A DNA stretch of 64,000 bases, taken from assembly GCA_030848705.1 (NCBI GenBank), contig CM061243.1, positions 101,368,436 to 101,432,435 of the forward strand. The letters run 5' to 3'. The stretch comes from Heracleum sosnowskyi. Taxonomy: Eukaryota > Streptophyta > Magnoliopsida > Apiales > Apiaceae. Positions 42,465 through 55,000 of the stretch are shown here, in pieces. The translations under genes were made by a program, and so were the position numbers. Numbering within the stretch: the stretch's first letter is position 1; the number at the start of each line of letters is the position of its first letter. The notes under the pieces are model-generated. The model saw only the letters and a program-made list of their open reading frames with translations, was not told the DNA's origin and ran no database searches.

Positions 42465-43225
42465 CACATATGTATGTATTCACATATTAATTTTGAAATA
42501 TTATTAAGTAAATTTTTGAATACCAAATTTATCTAGGCCATCCACCATGCACTAAGATATCTGAAATGTCTCTTTCTTTTCACACAATAACATATTACTC
42601 CTTTCAGCATCAATTAATCAAAGTTGCACTCTGGTCCTCAGTTTCATTTAGCTAATTGAAAAACAAAAAATATAAGAATTTTTAAGTCTTGAATTTTGCA
42701 GTAGCTGTGATTGAATATGAATGAACGTTCATTAGTTTGGAAGAGATAGTTAATGGGTTGAGAAGAAATTGAGTTGATTTGCATCAGTTGTCTTAATTTT
42801 ATATGTTGTGTATGTAATATACACGCTAGCAACTGTCTCTCATTAATTCCAACAAATGCATGAGAGTCAGCCACATGCACTGTCCAAAGTGTATGTTTTT
42901 TGGTTTTGACATATATAAGGTGTAACGAAAACTAAAAGTATGACATGATCGATAATTTTTTAATATTTCGGGTTTAACGATAGAGTTTAATATATATATA
43001 CACACACACATGTATCTATTGACATATTAATTTTAAAATATTATTAAGTAAATTTTTGAATACCAAATTTATCTAGGTCATCCGTCATGCACTAAGATAT
43101 CTGAAATGTCTCTTTCTTTTCACACAATAACATATTACTCCTTTCATTTCTTTTCACACAATAACATATTACTCCTTTCAGCATCAATTGATCAAAGTTG
43201 CACTCCGGTCCTCAGTTTCATTTAG
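42107..43225. repeat. 0.55-kb tandem duplication in the Helitron
   Basis: Two copies, about 42107-42665 and 42666-43225, are aligned over their whole length with modest divergence. Shared phrases are TTGAATTTTGCAGTA, TAGTTTGGAAGAGATAG and CACTAAGATATCTGAAATG. Each holds an AT microsatellite of different length. The second copy has an extra short duplication of TTTCTTTTCACACAATAACA near 43110-43180. Read on the minus strand, a TTATATA box lies just upstream of a less AT-rich stretch, so it may be a captured promoter/5' leader. Confidence 0.75.
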
Positions 43226-43735
43226 CTAATTGAAAAATATGTTAATTTTAGTAACAAAAAACACGAATATATTCTGAATTCGCAATTTTTTTTTAAAATT
43301 TTATGAATGTTTTTAGTGTGATAAATGAGTTATTCGAATATTGACAAAAGTATGTGTTGTCATTAGTTAATTTGTTTAAGTGTTATAATTTAAGTAAATA
43401 TTCGTTTTTATCTGTTTATGTGCAAATTTAAGCCCCTTTTCGTTATAAATGTAATGTTAAAAGTTTAATAGACGATATTAATTATCTAATCATTTAAGTA
43501 TTTATAGAAATATAATTATAAATTATTGTATTTAATATTAATGGATAATAAATATATAGGTATTAATGACGATTAATGAATTAGATGTAATTAATATATG
43601 CATTAATTACAGAATTATTATTATATAATAAGTAGGGGTAGTTTAGTAAATTGAGACCAAATAACTGGGGGCATAATCGTAATTTCACTCTGATTTTTTT
43701 TTTTTCTCACACAACCCCATAGACCATAATTGCTC

Positions 43736-43737
<2 letters not shown>

Positions 43738-43787
<50 letters not shown>
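43738..43787. repeat. (TA)n microsatellite
   Basis: About 24 uninterrupted TA units just inside the Helitron 5' end. Confidence 0.9.
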
Positions 43788-43789
<2 letters not shown>

Positions 43790-43812
43790 GATAATAGATA
43801 GTAGATAATAGA

Positions 43813-44160
43813 TTTTCAAAACATCGCAAGTACAAACTGATCATTTTTCTTTTCTCCTACTTTTCAACAAAATAAATAAATAACTGAAGAAGAGGCACAG
43901 TGAGTATAATAAAGAGGCAATGGCGTGGGCTGTGCAATGATGACGGCCACCCCCAAAAAGCTGCCGGAATTTCTGCTGCTTTAAAGATACAGATAACCTA
44001 CTTTTATTCTTTGGGTGATGCATACATGAATTTATTATTTCATCTTTTTTGTCCTAATAAATAACTTATTTGTATTATTTAAGTAATACCACGTAGGAAG
44101 CTCATCACTGTAGACCTCTAGTAAACTGTCTCAGAAGAAATTATAGATTTTATTATATAA
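43813..44160. other. spacer between two Helitrons
   Basis: About 350 bp. A minus-strand 60-codon frame here has no recognisable motif. No gene is claimed. Confidence 0.4.
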
Positions 44161-44834
44161 CTAGTTTAAAAAGCCGCGCTTCGCGGCGGCGTAATAATTT
44201 TTTAAAACAAACTCTATCAAATAAATTACGAAAATTACTCGGTCCTTGTTAATAAGCCGTCCTCCCGTGAAACACGCTTTCCTTTTTAATATCAAAATCT
44301 CAAATTTAATATATTAAATATATATATTTTTCTTATATATTAATTTTTATGTTAGCATACTCATTTCTAGTGAGACACTCTTTCGTTGAAAAAACACATA
44401 TATAACTTTACATATTCTACTTCAAATAGAACTTTTAGTTATGTATTACAAACGTTTATTCTACTTTCAATATAACTTTTAATTGCAAGTACTTCTTTTA
44501 TATCCGAACTCTTCTCTTCTATAAATCGAAACGCCTATTCTACTTCAAATAGAACTTTGCAAGTACTTCTTTTATATTTGAACTCTTCCCCTCTACAAAT
44601 TCAAACACCTATTATACTTCAAATATAACTTTTAATTATATGTCTTCGCTATAAATTCGAACTCTTCTCCTTGATAAATTCGAACATCTATTCTACTTCT
44701 AATATGTTAAAATGATTTTTTTTTTATTTATCAGTATTTAAAATTCTAAATTCTAGAAAATTAGAAAAAATAGATTGAGACGATCTTAGGGCGCCACCTA
44801 ACCTCACACGTATCCTCCTTTATATATATATTGA
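44161..44834 (-). mobile_element. 674-bp non-autonomous Helitron
   Basis: On the minus strand it begins A|TCAATATATATATAAAGG at 44834. It ends at 44161 with the strong hairpin GCCGCGAAGCGCGGC, then TTTTTAAA and CTAG followed by T. The interior has several repeats of CTACTTCAAATAGAACTTT and AAGTACTTCTTTTATAT. The same family makes up 52244-54242. Confidence 0.75.
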
Positions 44835-45260
44835 TTTCATAAATAAATAATTTTAATTGTATTTCATAAATTTTAAAATCTGAAATTATATAGAATATCA
44901 AGGATATATAATTTTTTACAAAAATTTGAACCCTTAAATTTCAAAAAAAATTAATTTTAGGTTTGATTTTATTATAAAATCATTTTAGACATATTTGATT
45001 TTATTGTACAATCTTATTTGACATTTATAAGTGTACTTTTGTTTTGTTTCAATTTTTTCTCGCTTCTTGTGGTGTGTACGGAAATTGTGTTGTCCACTCA
45101 TCTATGTATTAACTTATAGCATTAGAGAGTCAAATTATCTTTATATACTAGACTCAAATTCAATATTTTAATATATGAGTCTGAATTTAATAAATTAGAA
45201 ACAAACTAAATCATTTAGACATGTTTACGATAAATAATTTGTAATTGAGTTTGAGCTTAA
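44835..45260. other. AT-rich spacer
   Basis: No gene or element was recognised between the Helitron and the LINE tail. Confidence 0.4.
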
Positions 45261-46050
45261 TTTTTTTTTTTTTTTTTGTGAGAAAGGAAACGATTTCATT
45301 AATGATTCAAGTCCTTCAACATTAATTGTAATAATTCTGGATAAAAATCTCCCTTATTTCACCTACGATCAGCTAAAGAACTAGTGTTTCTCGCTAAGAA
45401 GTGAGTCACTACGTTCGCATACCGTTTAACAAAGTTGAGAGTCACAAAACGAACTCGCAAATCCGACAAATGCTGTTTGCACTCATCGATAATCCTGCCA
45501 AAGTATGACAGGCTAACATAGGAACACCTGATAGCTTGAATGACCGTTAGACAATCCGTTTCGATAACTACCTTTGGCCACTCCCTTGATTTGATCCAGC
45601 TTAGCACTTCTCTCACCCCAATTGCTTCACTAATCGCTCGATCCACATTACCTTGTTTGCAGTATGATTCGGCTTCTATCATACTTCCTTCGTGATCTCT
45701 ATTCCTTCGTGATCTCTAGCCAACATAGCGAAACTGTACCGTCCAGAATCCTCAAACAGAGTTGCATCAGTGTTAATCTTAATCGTATTTATCTGAGGAA
45801 AATGCCAATGCTCATCTCCGTCTGATGGGGTTCTGAACCCAAGAGAATGGTCAAAAGACCTGTCTTGTGCACTCTGTCATTGGTTAAGAACGATATTAGC
45901 TGAATTCACAACTTTTATCACCTCCGAATTTTTCTGATTCCACACTATGTCATTTCTATTTTTCCACAATGACCAGCATACCATGCTAACTGTTCGAACC
46001 TCTTCAGTTTTGTATTTTGAAAAGTCTCATCTAGCCATTCTGCACATTAT
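45261..46050 (-). mobile_element. 5'-truncated L1-type LINE tail
   Basis: On the minus strand the sequence encodes an RNase H domain (RVT_3). It reads WSLWKNRNDIVWN, then INTDATLFEDSGRYSFAMLA, then SEAIGVREVLSWIKSREWPK, VVIETDCLTVIQAI and ARNTSSLADRR. It continues for about 85 bp and ends in a 17-base A tail (T-run 45261-45277 on the plus strand). One stop near 45880 and a repeated CTTCGTGATCTCTA near 45690-45715 break the frame. The first metal-binding Asp is present as NTDA and the DCLTV motif holds another. No clear target duplication was found. Confidence 0.7.
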
Positions 46051-46060
46051 TTTACATGCA

Positions 46061-47928
46061 CATAATTCTTTTCAAAATACCACTATTTATTTTGTGTAAC
46101 TATCATAATAATAATACATTAATTATAAAAATAGTAAATTTTATAAATTTAAAATACATAGTATTTTGTTCAATCCCAAGTGTCATAATACAAAGTGGAG
46201 AGGTGCATTTTACTTTCTAATTTTGAACTGCGATATTACGCTGTGTTCCCGAATTTATGAGAGAAAAGAAAATAATAGAAAATATAATATTTTCTTTTTT
46301 CTCTCTAAATCACTCCAAAAGTGGAAAGATGGCTTTGGAGATAAATTTATAAAGATTTTCTTCCCAAATCTTCAAAAATCAATTATTTTCTCTCCTAAAA
46401 AATCTTTCGAGAACAAGTTAAAGAAAATAAATCCACCACTTTTTTTTTTCTTTGGAGAAAAAATTTCTGGAACACCCTGCTCTACTTACGGGGGACTTTC
46501 TAACTTTTCTTGACAGCTTTTATTTTAATTTTGAAGCATTAATTTTGGTTTCTCCACTCCATAAATTTTAAATTTATTTCTTAAAATGAATGGGATGATT
46601 TATGAATATGTTATAAAGCAATCATTTTTAAATAAAAGATTATATAAAAATATTTTATTTATAGTTTTACCACTTTCCCATGGAGGAAAAAGCGTCAAAA
46701 AGGTTTTTTTAGTAATTAAAAGATTTTTTATTATTTATTTATTTATTTTGGCAACCCCTGACAAGCACCGAGAGATTCGAAATTAGAGGACATATCTACT
46801 ACTGAAAAGTACTCCTACTGGAAAATGGACGGCTAGGATTAGTTAATGTTGACGTAACCGTGCGGGTGAAGGGCGAGTGAATCGAGGGTTGAGTTGAATC
46901 AAATGGAAATTGAAAGGGACCCTACCACGCACCAACCCGGGAAACACGGACTGCAACCACTTCCTCTTATACCGCAAAGTAGGAATATTGAGTACATTTT
47001 TCGTATTTCAATATTGCAGATCTCAATAAAAAAATATTAGTTGATTAAATTTAATATCTTACGTCCGCTGTAAATTAAGTACGAGTTTTTTCTGTACGTA
47101 TTTATCTTTTTAACACTTTGAATTCATAAATGAATACCAAAATAGATTTGAGTTTTACGGAGACGAGAAATCATAATTTAGTCGGAGAGTTGAATATCAC
47201 TCACATTCGACAACCTGAATATAACATGTTTTATACAATAAAAATTATTATTAAACTATATATTTTGCACGATAAGATTATTATCAAATTGAATATTTGG
47301 TATATCATGCATATAATGCTTGCAGAATATTGATGTATAATATTTTATTATAAATATTCTGCAAATAAAAAATATATATAATATATTTTGCAAAACTAAA
47401 ATATGTATAATATGTACGGGAATCCAGGACAAAAACTCGGCTCAACGAATTAGCAAGTTCTCGCTTACATCAAACAAGACGTAAGTAAAATAAAATCACA
47501 ATACAATCATAGCTACCGAATAAAATACATAAACAGAAAATGCCCTTTAAGAGTAATAAAAATCACTTCACTTCGCTGTCGATGAGCTTGAGCACAGGAT
47601 AGGATATCTGGAGCAGTTCAACAACAATCCCTTAGCAATTAAAAAGATGCCTAGATCAAGTACATCACGAGCAGCATCCTGCATCCGTATTCCGTAACAT
47701 CCATGTAGTGCCTCGTAAAGACACTAGGAAGGCAACATCAATCCCAAGTGTTATATGTTATATTTATAAAATATTATTTGATAGAAAATGTTTTAAATGT
47801 ATTTTATTTGCAGAACATACATGTTCTTATTGTCTTTTAACCTCTCATTTCTTTACAATTTCCTTTTTTTACGGCCCTCTCATTTCTTTACATACCAAAA
47901 ATAGTAACATCAATCAATATATATTAAC
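46061..47928. other. intergenic DNA
   Basis: Small plus-strand frames at 46166-46513 and 46586-46786 look like chance frames in AT-rich DNA. The segment 47440-47720 has more even base composition. On the minus strand it has a short open stretch (MQDAARDVLDLGIFLIAKGL) that might be a gene fragment, but it was not recognised. Confidence 0.35.
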
Positions 47929-48123
47929 TCCTTATATATAATAAGCGTAAGAGAGATCTTATCCAAAACTTTAGTCGGTCACTGTACTACCAAAAGTATA
48001 TGATCTGTTGGATTATAAAACTATAAATATTCAAATAGATGAGGACCGTTAGATATAATATTAAAAATTGTATTTGATTAATAATAGGATAGTATTTAAA
48101 TACTAAAAGGTGTATTTTGATAA

Positions 48124-48615
48124 TTTAAACCAATTATAAATAGGTTTTCTATATTGAATAGAAATCTTTATGTAAAAAATCGTAATTATCTTTTCTCTTT
48201 AGTTTATGGATAGTTCCAGTTAGATAATAATTATTAAACCATCATTAAATTAAAGATAATTTTGTTAGCTTCGCGTGGGCTGTAAAATTGTTAAAATCGG
48301 TTGTATAAAACTCAAGATAGAGCCCAAACAATAAAGTGATTATCTAAATTTTAATAATTTTTTTTTTAATTTAAACGAATTATAAATAGGTTTTCTATAT
48401 TGAATAGAAATCTTTATGGAAAAAATCGTAATTATCTTTTCTCTTTAGTTTATGGATAGGTCCGGTTAGATAATAATTATTAAACCATCATTAAATTAAA
48501 GTTAATTTTGTTAGCTTCGCGTGGGCTGTAAAATTGTTAAAATCTATTGTCTAAAACTCAAGATAGATCCCAAACAGTAAAGTGATTATCTAAATTTTAA
48601 TAATTTTTTTTATTA
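48124..48615 (+). repeat. 246-bp tandem duplication
   Basis: Two adjacent copies, 48124-48369 and 48370-48615, differ at few positions. Key shared phrases are TATAAATAGGTTTTCTATAT and TTAGCTTCGCGTGGGCTG. More diverged copies lie further right. Confidence 0.8.
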
Positions 48616-50179
48616 TTGTAGCACTAATTTAATTTTTTTCCTAATTCTTTTAAATTTATAAATTCTATGTTTATTTCAATAAAATATTAAAATCAATTTA
48701 AGAAAAAATTTAAAATCGATCTGGTCCGTGTACGACCACTATACGACCAAATTAATTATTATAGTTAGATCTTAAATAGATCGATGAGAATTGTTAGATC
48801 TAATATTAAAAAGTGTATCTGATTAATAACAGAATTATATTTAAATGCTAAAAAGTGTATTTTGATAATTTAAAATTTTTCTATGTAAAAATTCTTAAAT
48901 ATCTTTTCTCTTTAATTTATGTATAGTTCGAGTTAGATAATAATTGTTAAACCAAATAGCAGATAACAATTCATATCGATTACAATATTAAAAATTATCA
49001 ATATAATGCTCATGTATATCATATAACAATGATACATGTGGACCCTGCGTTATAAGAGACTTACGAGAACTCATGTACATGAATAAATTTAAACATTTTT
49101 TTTCTGAAGGAACATAACAACTTGATTAATCCAAATTATAATTATATTATTTTACATATAACAAACATAAAAGGATAATATCAAAATATTATTAAAATAT
49201 TGAGGGTTTCATATTCATAAACAATAATTTTGAATATAATACTTAACCATCTTTTCTTTTCGGTTTATGGGTAGGTCAACTGGTCAAGTTAGATAATAAT
49301 TATTAAATCATCATTAAATTAAAGATAATTTCGTTAGTTTCACATGGGTTGTAAAATCGTCAAAATTCAATTTCTAAAACCTAGGATAGAACCCAAATAG
49401 TAAAGTGAGTATCTAAATTTTAATAAATATTTTTTTATAATTGTAGCACCAATTTATTTATTTTTCCACTAATTCTTTTAAATATATAAATTTTATCTTT
49501 ATTTCAATAAAGTATTAAAATAAATTAAGAACAAATTCAAATCGATAAAAACTATAATAATATGAGAACAAAATTTTATATAATCATAATATAATTTTTA
49601 TTCTGTTAAATAATTTTAAAGTAATAATGTATTTTAAAATTTTATATACACTATAAATAAAACTGAACATTAAAAGTAAAAGTAGTTAGTAAGATACTTA
49701 TATCAATCTGTACTTGATATCCTTATTATATTAAACTCTTTTATATAATAAGAATAATAGGGATTTATCCAAAATTTTGATCGTAACAACCAAATTAAAA
49801 AGGACTATTAGATCTTAACTAGATAAATGAAAATCGTTTGATCAAATATTAAAAAAGTGTATTTTATTTATAATAGGATTATATTTAAATTCTAAAAAGT
49901 GTATTTTGATAATTTAAACCAAATATACCAAATATAAATAAGTTTTCTATATTGAATAGAATTCTCCATGTAAAAAATTCGTGACTTTCTTTTCTCTTCC
50001 ATGGACAATTCCAGTTAGATAAAAATTGTTAAACCATCTTTTAATTAAAAATAATTTAATTAACTTCACGTGGGATGTAAAATCGTCAAAATCTGATTTT
50101 TAAAACACAATATAAAGCCCAAATCAGTAAAGTGAGTATTTAAATTCTAATAATGATTATTATGTCATCATTATTTTAA

Positions 50180-50539
50180 GAGAAAATGCCCAAAATACCT
50201 ACCAAAAAGGGGTGGACGGCCCAAAATACCCACCAGCGGAATGTTCCGCCCAAATACCCGCTGAATACGCACGTCAGACATGCGTATTCAATTTTTACAA
50301 AGGATGTGCATGTCTGAGATGTGTATTCTTTGTTTTTTCAAAAAGTGTATACGCATGTCTGACATGCGTATTCCGTAAAACATTTACAAAGAATACGCAT
50401 GTCTGAGATGCGCATTCTTTGTAAAAACAGTATACACATGTCTGTATTGCGTATTCCGTGGGTATTTAGGGGGGAGCATCCCGTCGGTGGGTATTTTGGG
50501 CAAAAAAACTGATTTGGTGGGTATTTTGGGAGCTCACCC
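50180..50539. mobile_element. Mutator-type MITE, 360 bp
   Basis: It is flanked by an exact 9-bp duplication TTATTTTAA (50171-50179 and 50540-50548). The ends are GAGAAAATGCCCAAAATACC and, on the other strand, GGGTGAGCTCCCAAAATACC. The second half of each arm repeats CCCAAAATACCCACC. The centre is a series of inverted repeats of AATACGCATGTC. The 9-bp duplication points to the Mutator superfamily. A 64-codon frame inside is a repeat artefact. Confidence 0.8.
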
Positions 50540-52243
50540 TTATTTTAACGCCAATTTAATTACTTTTTTCTAACTATTTTAAATTTAGAAATCTATGTTC
50601 AAAATTTAAAATCAATCTAAAAAAATTCAAATCAACAAAGAATATAATAATATGAGGATAAAATTTTATAAAATTGTGCATATTTTTTATCCTATTTTAT
50701 TAAGTTATAGATCATAACTAATCAAATATAATTTATTATTAAATAATAAATTATACACAAATGGTGATTTTGTTTTATAAGCACTCATAGAGACCTAATT
50801 TCATTGTTAGCAGAACTATATTAAAAAAAACCTAACTTTTTTAACCTATTTTGAAATTCGAAACTTTAAAAGTTCATATTAAAAAAAACCATATTTTGAA
50901 ATTGTAGACTCAGCTACAGAACATACCAAACTTTTTTAACCTATATACATTGTAAATTATTAATTTCGAAACTTTAAAAGTTTGTTAATCAATTAGTATA
51001 GTACTTTTCTGAAAAATCGTACTTTACAAAAAATATTATCAAATAACCTATGTCTGAAAGAAAAAAAATGAAAAAAATCTTAGATCATTCTACATGATAA
51101 TTTTACTGTTATATGTAACGTTTCTCAACAATTTAATTTGAAAGATCCAACGATTATGGATTGAGTGATCAAACAAAGCGACCACACTTATAAGAAAGCT
51201 TTCATTATTTAGTCTTTAATATAATAACATTGATATTTACGGGATATACTATAAAAAATGAATTTTATACAGAATTTTGATTGTCACGGTGTACTACTTT
51301 AAAAGAAGAACTATTACAAAAAAATATATATTTTAATTGATAATTTATTTTCTCAAAAGTTCAAAGTTCCGGCATCATTAACATATTACAAAAAAGAGTA
51401 TATTATATTTTAGCAATAAATATTTAAAAAAATTAAAAATTATAAATATTATAAATATTAAGAAAAATTAATGATGTTATCATGGTAGTTTGGTCCTAAA
51501 TACCGCCAAAACATTCTCAACCGTTAGATCCAATTCTTTTAAAATTAGATGATCAAGATTATATCATATAAAAAGAAATTATTATCTAAAAATGATATAA
51601 GTTAAAAGATATTATATTAGGATTGGATTTTCCAAAAAGTTAAAACATAAAAATAGTTGTAATTAAATAAGGAAACTCATTTCTAACCAAAATAATAAAA
51701 ATCGTTTAATCTTAAATAGATAGGTGAAAACCGTTAGATTTAACATTAAAACCTGTATTTGGTTAATAAAAGTTATTCTAATAATCTAAACTACATATAA
51801 GTTAAGTAGATTTCCTAAATCGAATAGAATTCTCAACATTAAGTTTCGTCACTTTATTCTCTTTTTAGTTTTAGAATAGTTTTTAATTGAAAAAAAAACT
51901 ATTTAACCACAACTAAATTAAAGATTATTTTGTGAATTTCATGTGAACCGTAAAATTGGCCAAATCTAACTTTTATAACTCAATATAAACAAATATTAAA
52001 TTGAGTGTGTAAAATGTAATAAATATCAAATTTTTAACTATAATTTTTTTTTGGCTAAATCTTTTTAACAATAATTTAATCATGTAAACTAATAACTTTT
52101 AAATATTAAAATATTCATAAATAAATATAATTATAAATATTAAAAAAACAATCGTGTGTTGCATTGCAATAAAAATATAATTATAAACAGAATAATTATA
52201 AATAAAATTTAAGTAACCATGCATCGCACGGGCTATAAGCTAG

Positions 52244-54242
52244 TATATATATAAAGGAGGATGCGCGGGAGTTTAGGTGGCGCTCTAAGATTGTCTCAAT
52301 CTATTTTTCTAATTTTTTTAGAGAATTAGAATTTTAAATATAATAAATATTTTTAACATAATAGAAGTAGAATAGTAATCGAATTGATGGAGGAAAAGAG
52401 TTAAAATTCATATCAAAGAGATATAATTAACCTATTAGAAGTAGAAGTAATATTCATATAATGTGGAGGAGTTCAAATTTATATTATTATATAAACCATT
52501 AGATTTGTTTTTAGGTTAGATAAATGGTTAAGCAGCATTCGGTATTCATTATTCAGGTTAATTATTTATATTTATGTGTACAAGCAAACATACGGTTACT
52601 TAGTGTTTCCATTTTTCAGGTTGATAATATTCAGGGTATTACTTCTTGATAATTAAAGGGTTGTATGTAAGTGAATTATACGTGGATTTGCTTTTGTACC
52701 ATCAAATTCTTTTATCCTTTCTTCTTTTTTTTCTTTGACATTTTTTTCGGATTCTTTAGATCAATGTTCTGTCACTGTACTTACTTTTTGATTCTTTGAT
52801 TTAGTATCTATCTCATGTGTGATGTGCCCTTCAAATTGCATTGCATGCACAAATTAGACAACCAATCGTAAGCTTTTATTTTGAAAAGAAAATAATCAGG
52901 TAACTCCATTTATAAACTTGATTTAACAAACATAAGAGTTGTGGAATAAAAACTAGGATGTATTTGATGCTTAAGGTTTGAGGAGTTTCGAAAGATTGTT
53001 TCAATCTATTTTTCTAATTTTTTAGAATATTAAAATTTTAAATATTAATCAATGAAAAGTAGTCTTATATTAGAAATAGAATAAGTGTTCGAATTTATGA
53101 AGGATAAGAGTTCGAATTTATAAAAAAACATATAATGAAAGTTTTATTTAAAGTAGAATAATTTTTCGAATTTATGAAAAAATAAATTAACTTATAATTA
53201 AAAATATTAAAAATAGAATGAATATGAAAGTCCTAATTAAAAATTATATTAAAGTAAAAAATATGTACATCAATTAGTTTTTCTCTATATAAATCTATAA
53301 ATCCCGTAAAATATATACACGCTCTCTCCTTTTGGGCAACACTGCATATGGCCTACAGTACAAGAATTGGTTTTTCTAATTAGTGTACAAGAATTGCTAT
53401 AATATATATTAGCCTATAACCTCGTACGATAAATTTTAGTATTTTTTTTTATTATCTATATCTTGATTTATATGATTTTATCAGTAGAATAATACAATTT
53501 AAAAAGTAATAAAATATATTAATATATGTATGATGTTATTCTAGATATTTATTTGTATTTTGATCATAAAAGTTTTTAATATGTTGTCGACAGAATAATA
53601 TCTTGAACTTTTGAACGTAGATTAGAAAAATAGATGATATAAATATTTAATAATAATATGTTGTTGACGAGATTCGAATTTTGAAATCGTGGGAGCATTT
53701 TAGATTTAACATTATATCCAACGGTTCTCCCTTATCTATCTTTAAATCGAACTATTATTATTTAGAGGACCAAACTACCAACCAATCAAATAGAGTAATT
53801 AAGTAAAAATAGAGGGAAAGAATTCAAATATAAAAGAAGTACTTGCAAAGTTCTATTTGAAGTAGAATAGGTGTTTCAATTTATAGATGAGAAAAGTTCG
53901 GATATAAAAGAAGTACTTGCAATTAAAAGTTCTATTGGAAATAGAATAAGCGTTTGTAATACATAACTAAAAGTTTCATTTGAAATAGAATATGTGAAGT
54001 TATATCAGTGTTTTTTCAACGAAAGTGTTTCTCATTAGAAAGGAGTATGGTAACATAAAAATTAATATATAAGACAAATATATATTCAATATATTAAATT
54101 TGAGATTTTGATATTAAAAATGAAAGCGTGTTTCACGGGAGGACGGCTTATTAACGAGGATCGAGTAATTATCGTAATTTAATTGATAAAAGTTTTTAAA
54201 AAAATTATTACGCCGCCGCGAAGTGCGGCTTTTTTTAACTAG
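52244..54242 (+). mobile_element. 2-kb Helitron of the GCCGCG-hairpin family
   Basis: It starts TATATATATAAAGGAGGATG directly after the preceding CTAG. It ends with hairpin GCCGCGAAGTGCGGC, TTTTTTTAA and CTAG at 54239-54242. Both ends match the 674-bp Helitron at 44161-44834 in reverse. About 1.3 kb of extra AT-rich sequence (52500-53800) sits between the shared ends. The TC at the 5' terminus is not seen here, so the first bases may be altered. Confidence 0.65.
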
Positions 54243-55000
54243 TATACTTATATAAAGGAGAAGACGGGGACGGTGAGGTGGCGCCTCTAGAATCGCTTTG
54301 TTCTATTTTTCTAATTTTCTCAATTTTTCACAATTTTTAATTTTAATAATTACAACTTCCTTTATTATTTTCGATTTTGTAGGAAACTTGATAGAACTTT
54401 CTTTTATTATTTTCAAAGTTGATAGAACTTTTTTTGATTTAGAATTTTCGAATTTATAGGACTTGATAGAACTTTCTTTAATTTAGAAAATTACAACTTC
54501 CTTATTATTTTCGAATTTGTAGGCTTGATAGAACTTTCTTTTATTATTTTAAAACTTGATAGAACTTTCTTTGATTTAGAAAATTACAACTTCCTTATTT
54601 TTTTCGAATTTGTAGGACTTGATATAACTTTCTTTGATTTAGAACATTTCTTTGATTTATAAAATTATAACTTCCTTATTATTTTCGAATTTGTAGGACT
54701 TGATAGAACTTTCTTTGATTTTGAAAATTATAATTTCCTTATTATTTTCGAATTTGTAGGCTTGATATAACTTTCTTTTATTATTTTCAAACTTGATAGA
54801 ACTTTCTTTGATTTAGAAAATTACAACTTCCTTATTATTTTCGAATTTGTAGGCTTGATAGAACTTTCTTTTATTATTTTCAAACTTGATAGAACTTTCT
54901 TTGATTTAGAAAATTACAACTTCCTTATTATTTTCGAATTTGTAGGATTTGATAGAACTTTCTTTGATTTAGAAAATTACAATCAATATCTTTTATTTAT
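54243..55000 (+). mobile_element. third Helitron-type 5' end with internal tandem repeats
   Basis: The start TATACTTATATAAAGGAG and the following GGTGGCGCCTCTAGAATCG match the 5' region of the neighbouring family. It abuts the CTAG of 52244-54242 directly. The 3' end was not found. Further starts of similar type appear at about 55000 and 55032 (ATATATATAAATGAAAACCC). Confidence 0.4.
54345..54985 (+). repeat. minisatellite array, ~31/62/93-bp units
   Basis: About eight units built from the parts ACTTCCTTATTATTTTCGAA, TTTGTAGG, CTTGATAGAACTTTCTTT and GATTTAGAAAATTACA. Units differ by presence of an extra CTTGATAGAACTTTC block. The short open frame across it is a repeat translation. Confidence 0.85.

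Larger units (their letters stand above)
41972..43812 (-). mobile_element. non-autonomous Helitron with duplicated insert
   Basis: On the minus strand it starts at 43812 with TCTATTATCTACTATC preceded by A. It ends at 41972 with hairpin CTCGTACCTTGCACGAG, then TTATAAAG and CTAG followed by T. The phrase AAATTACGATTATGCCCC inside the 5' end is similar to the other Helitrons here. The interior is dominated by a two-copy repeat. No protein coding was recognised. Confidence 0.68.
47929..52243 (+). mobile_element. Helitron-derived block ending at a CTAG|T terminus
   Basis: The right end at 52240-52243 is CTAG followed by T, after a degraded hairpin CATGCATCGCACGGGC. The left end is probably TCCTTATATATAATAAG at 47929, and similar starts recur at 49735 and 51210. 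The inner sequence is a set of diverged repeats of one module, recurring around 48124, 48370, 49250, 49905 and 51775. It contains TTCTATATTGAATAGAA, TTAGATAATAATTATTAAAC and TTCGCGTGGGCTGTAAAA. No protein coding was found. Nested or duplicated copies make the true left end uncertain. Confidence 0.5.

Noticed and set aside
46166..46786. Lys/Phe-rich frames of 115 and 66 codons
   Set aside because: AT-rich low-complexity composition, no motif, no supporting neighbour.
47560..47710. Short minus-strand open stretch with protein-like composition
   Set aside because: No recognised family, no convincing splice sites. Only noted under the intergenic entry.
48000..50160. CRISPR-like or satellite array
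   Set aside because: Repeats are long, diverged and irregularly spaced Helitron modules in plant nuclear DNA, not short regular repeats.
50212..50406. Cys-rich 64-codon frame
   Set aside because: It lies wholly inside the palindromic MITE and reads through its inverted repeats.
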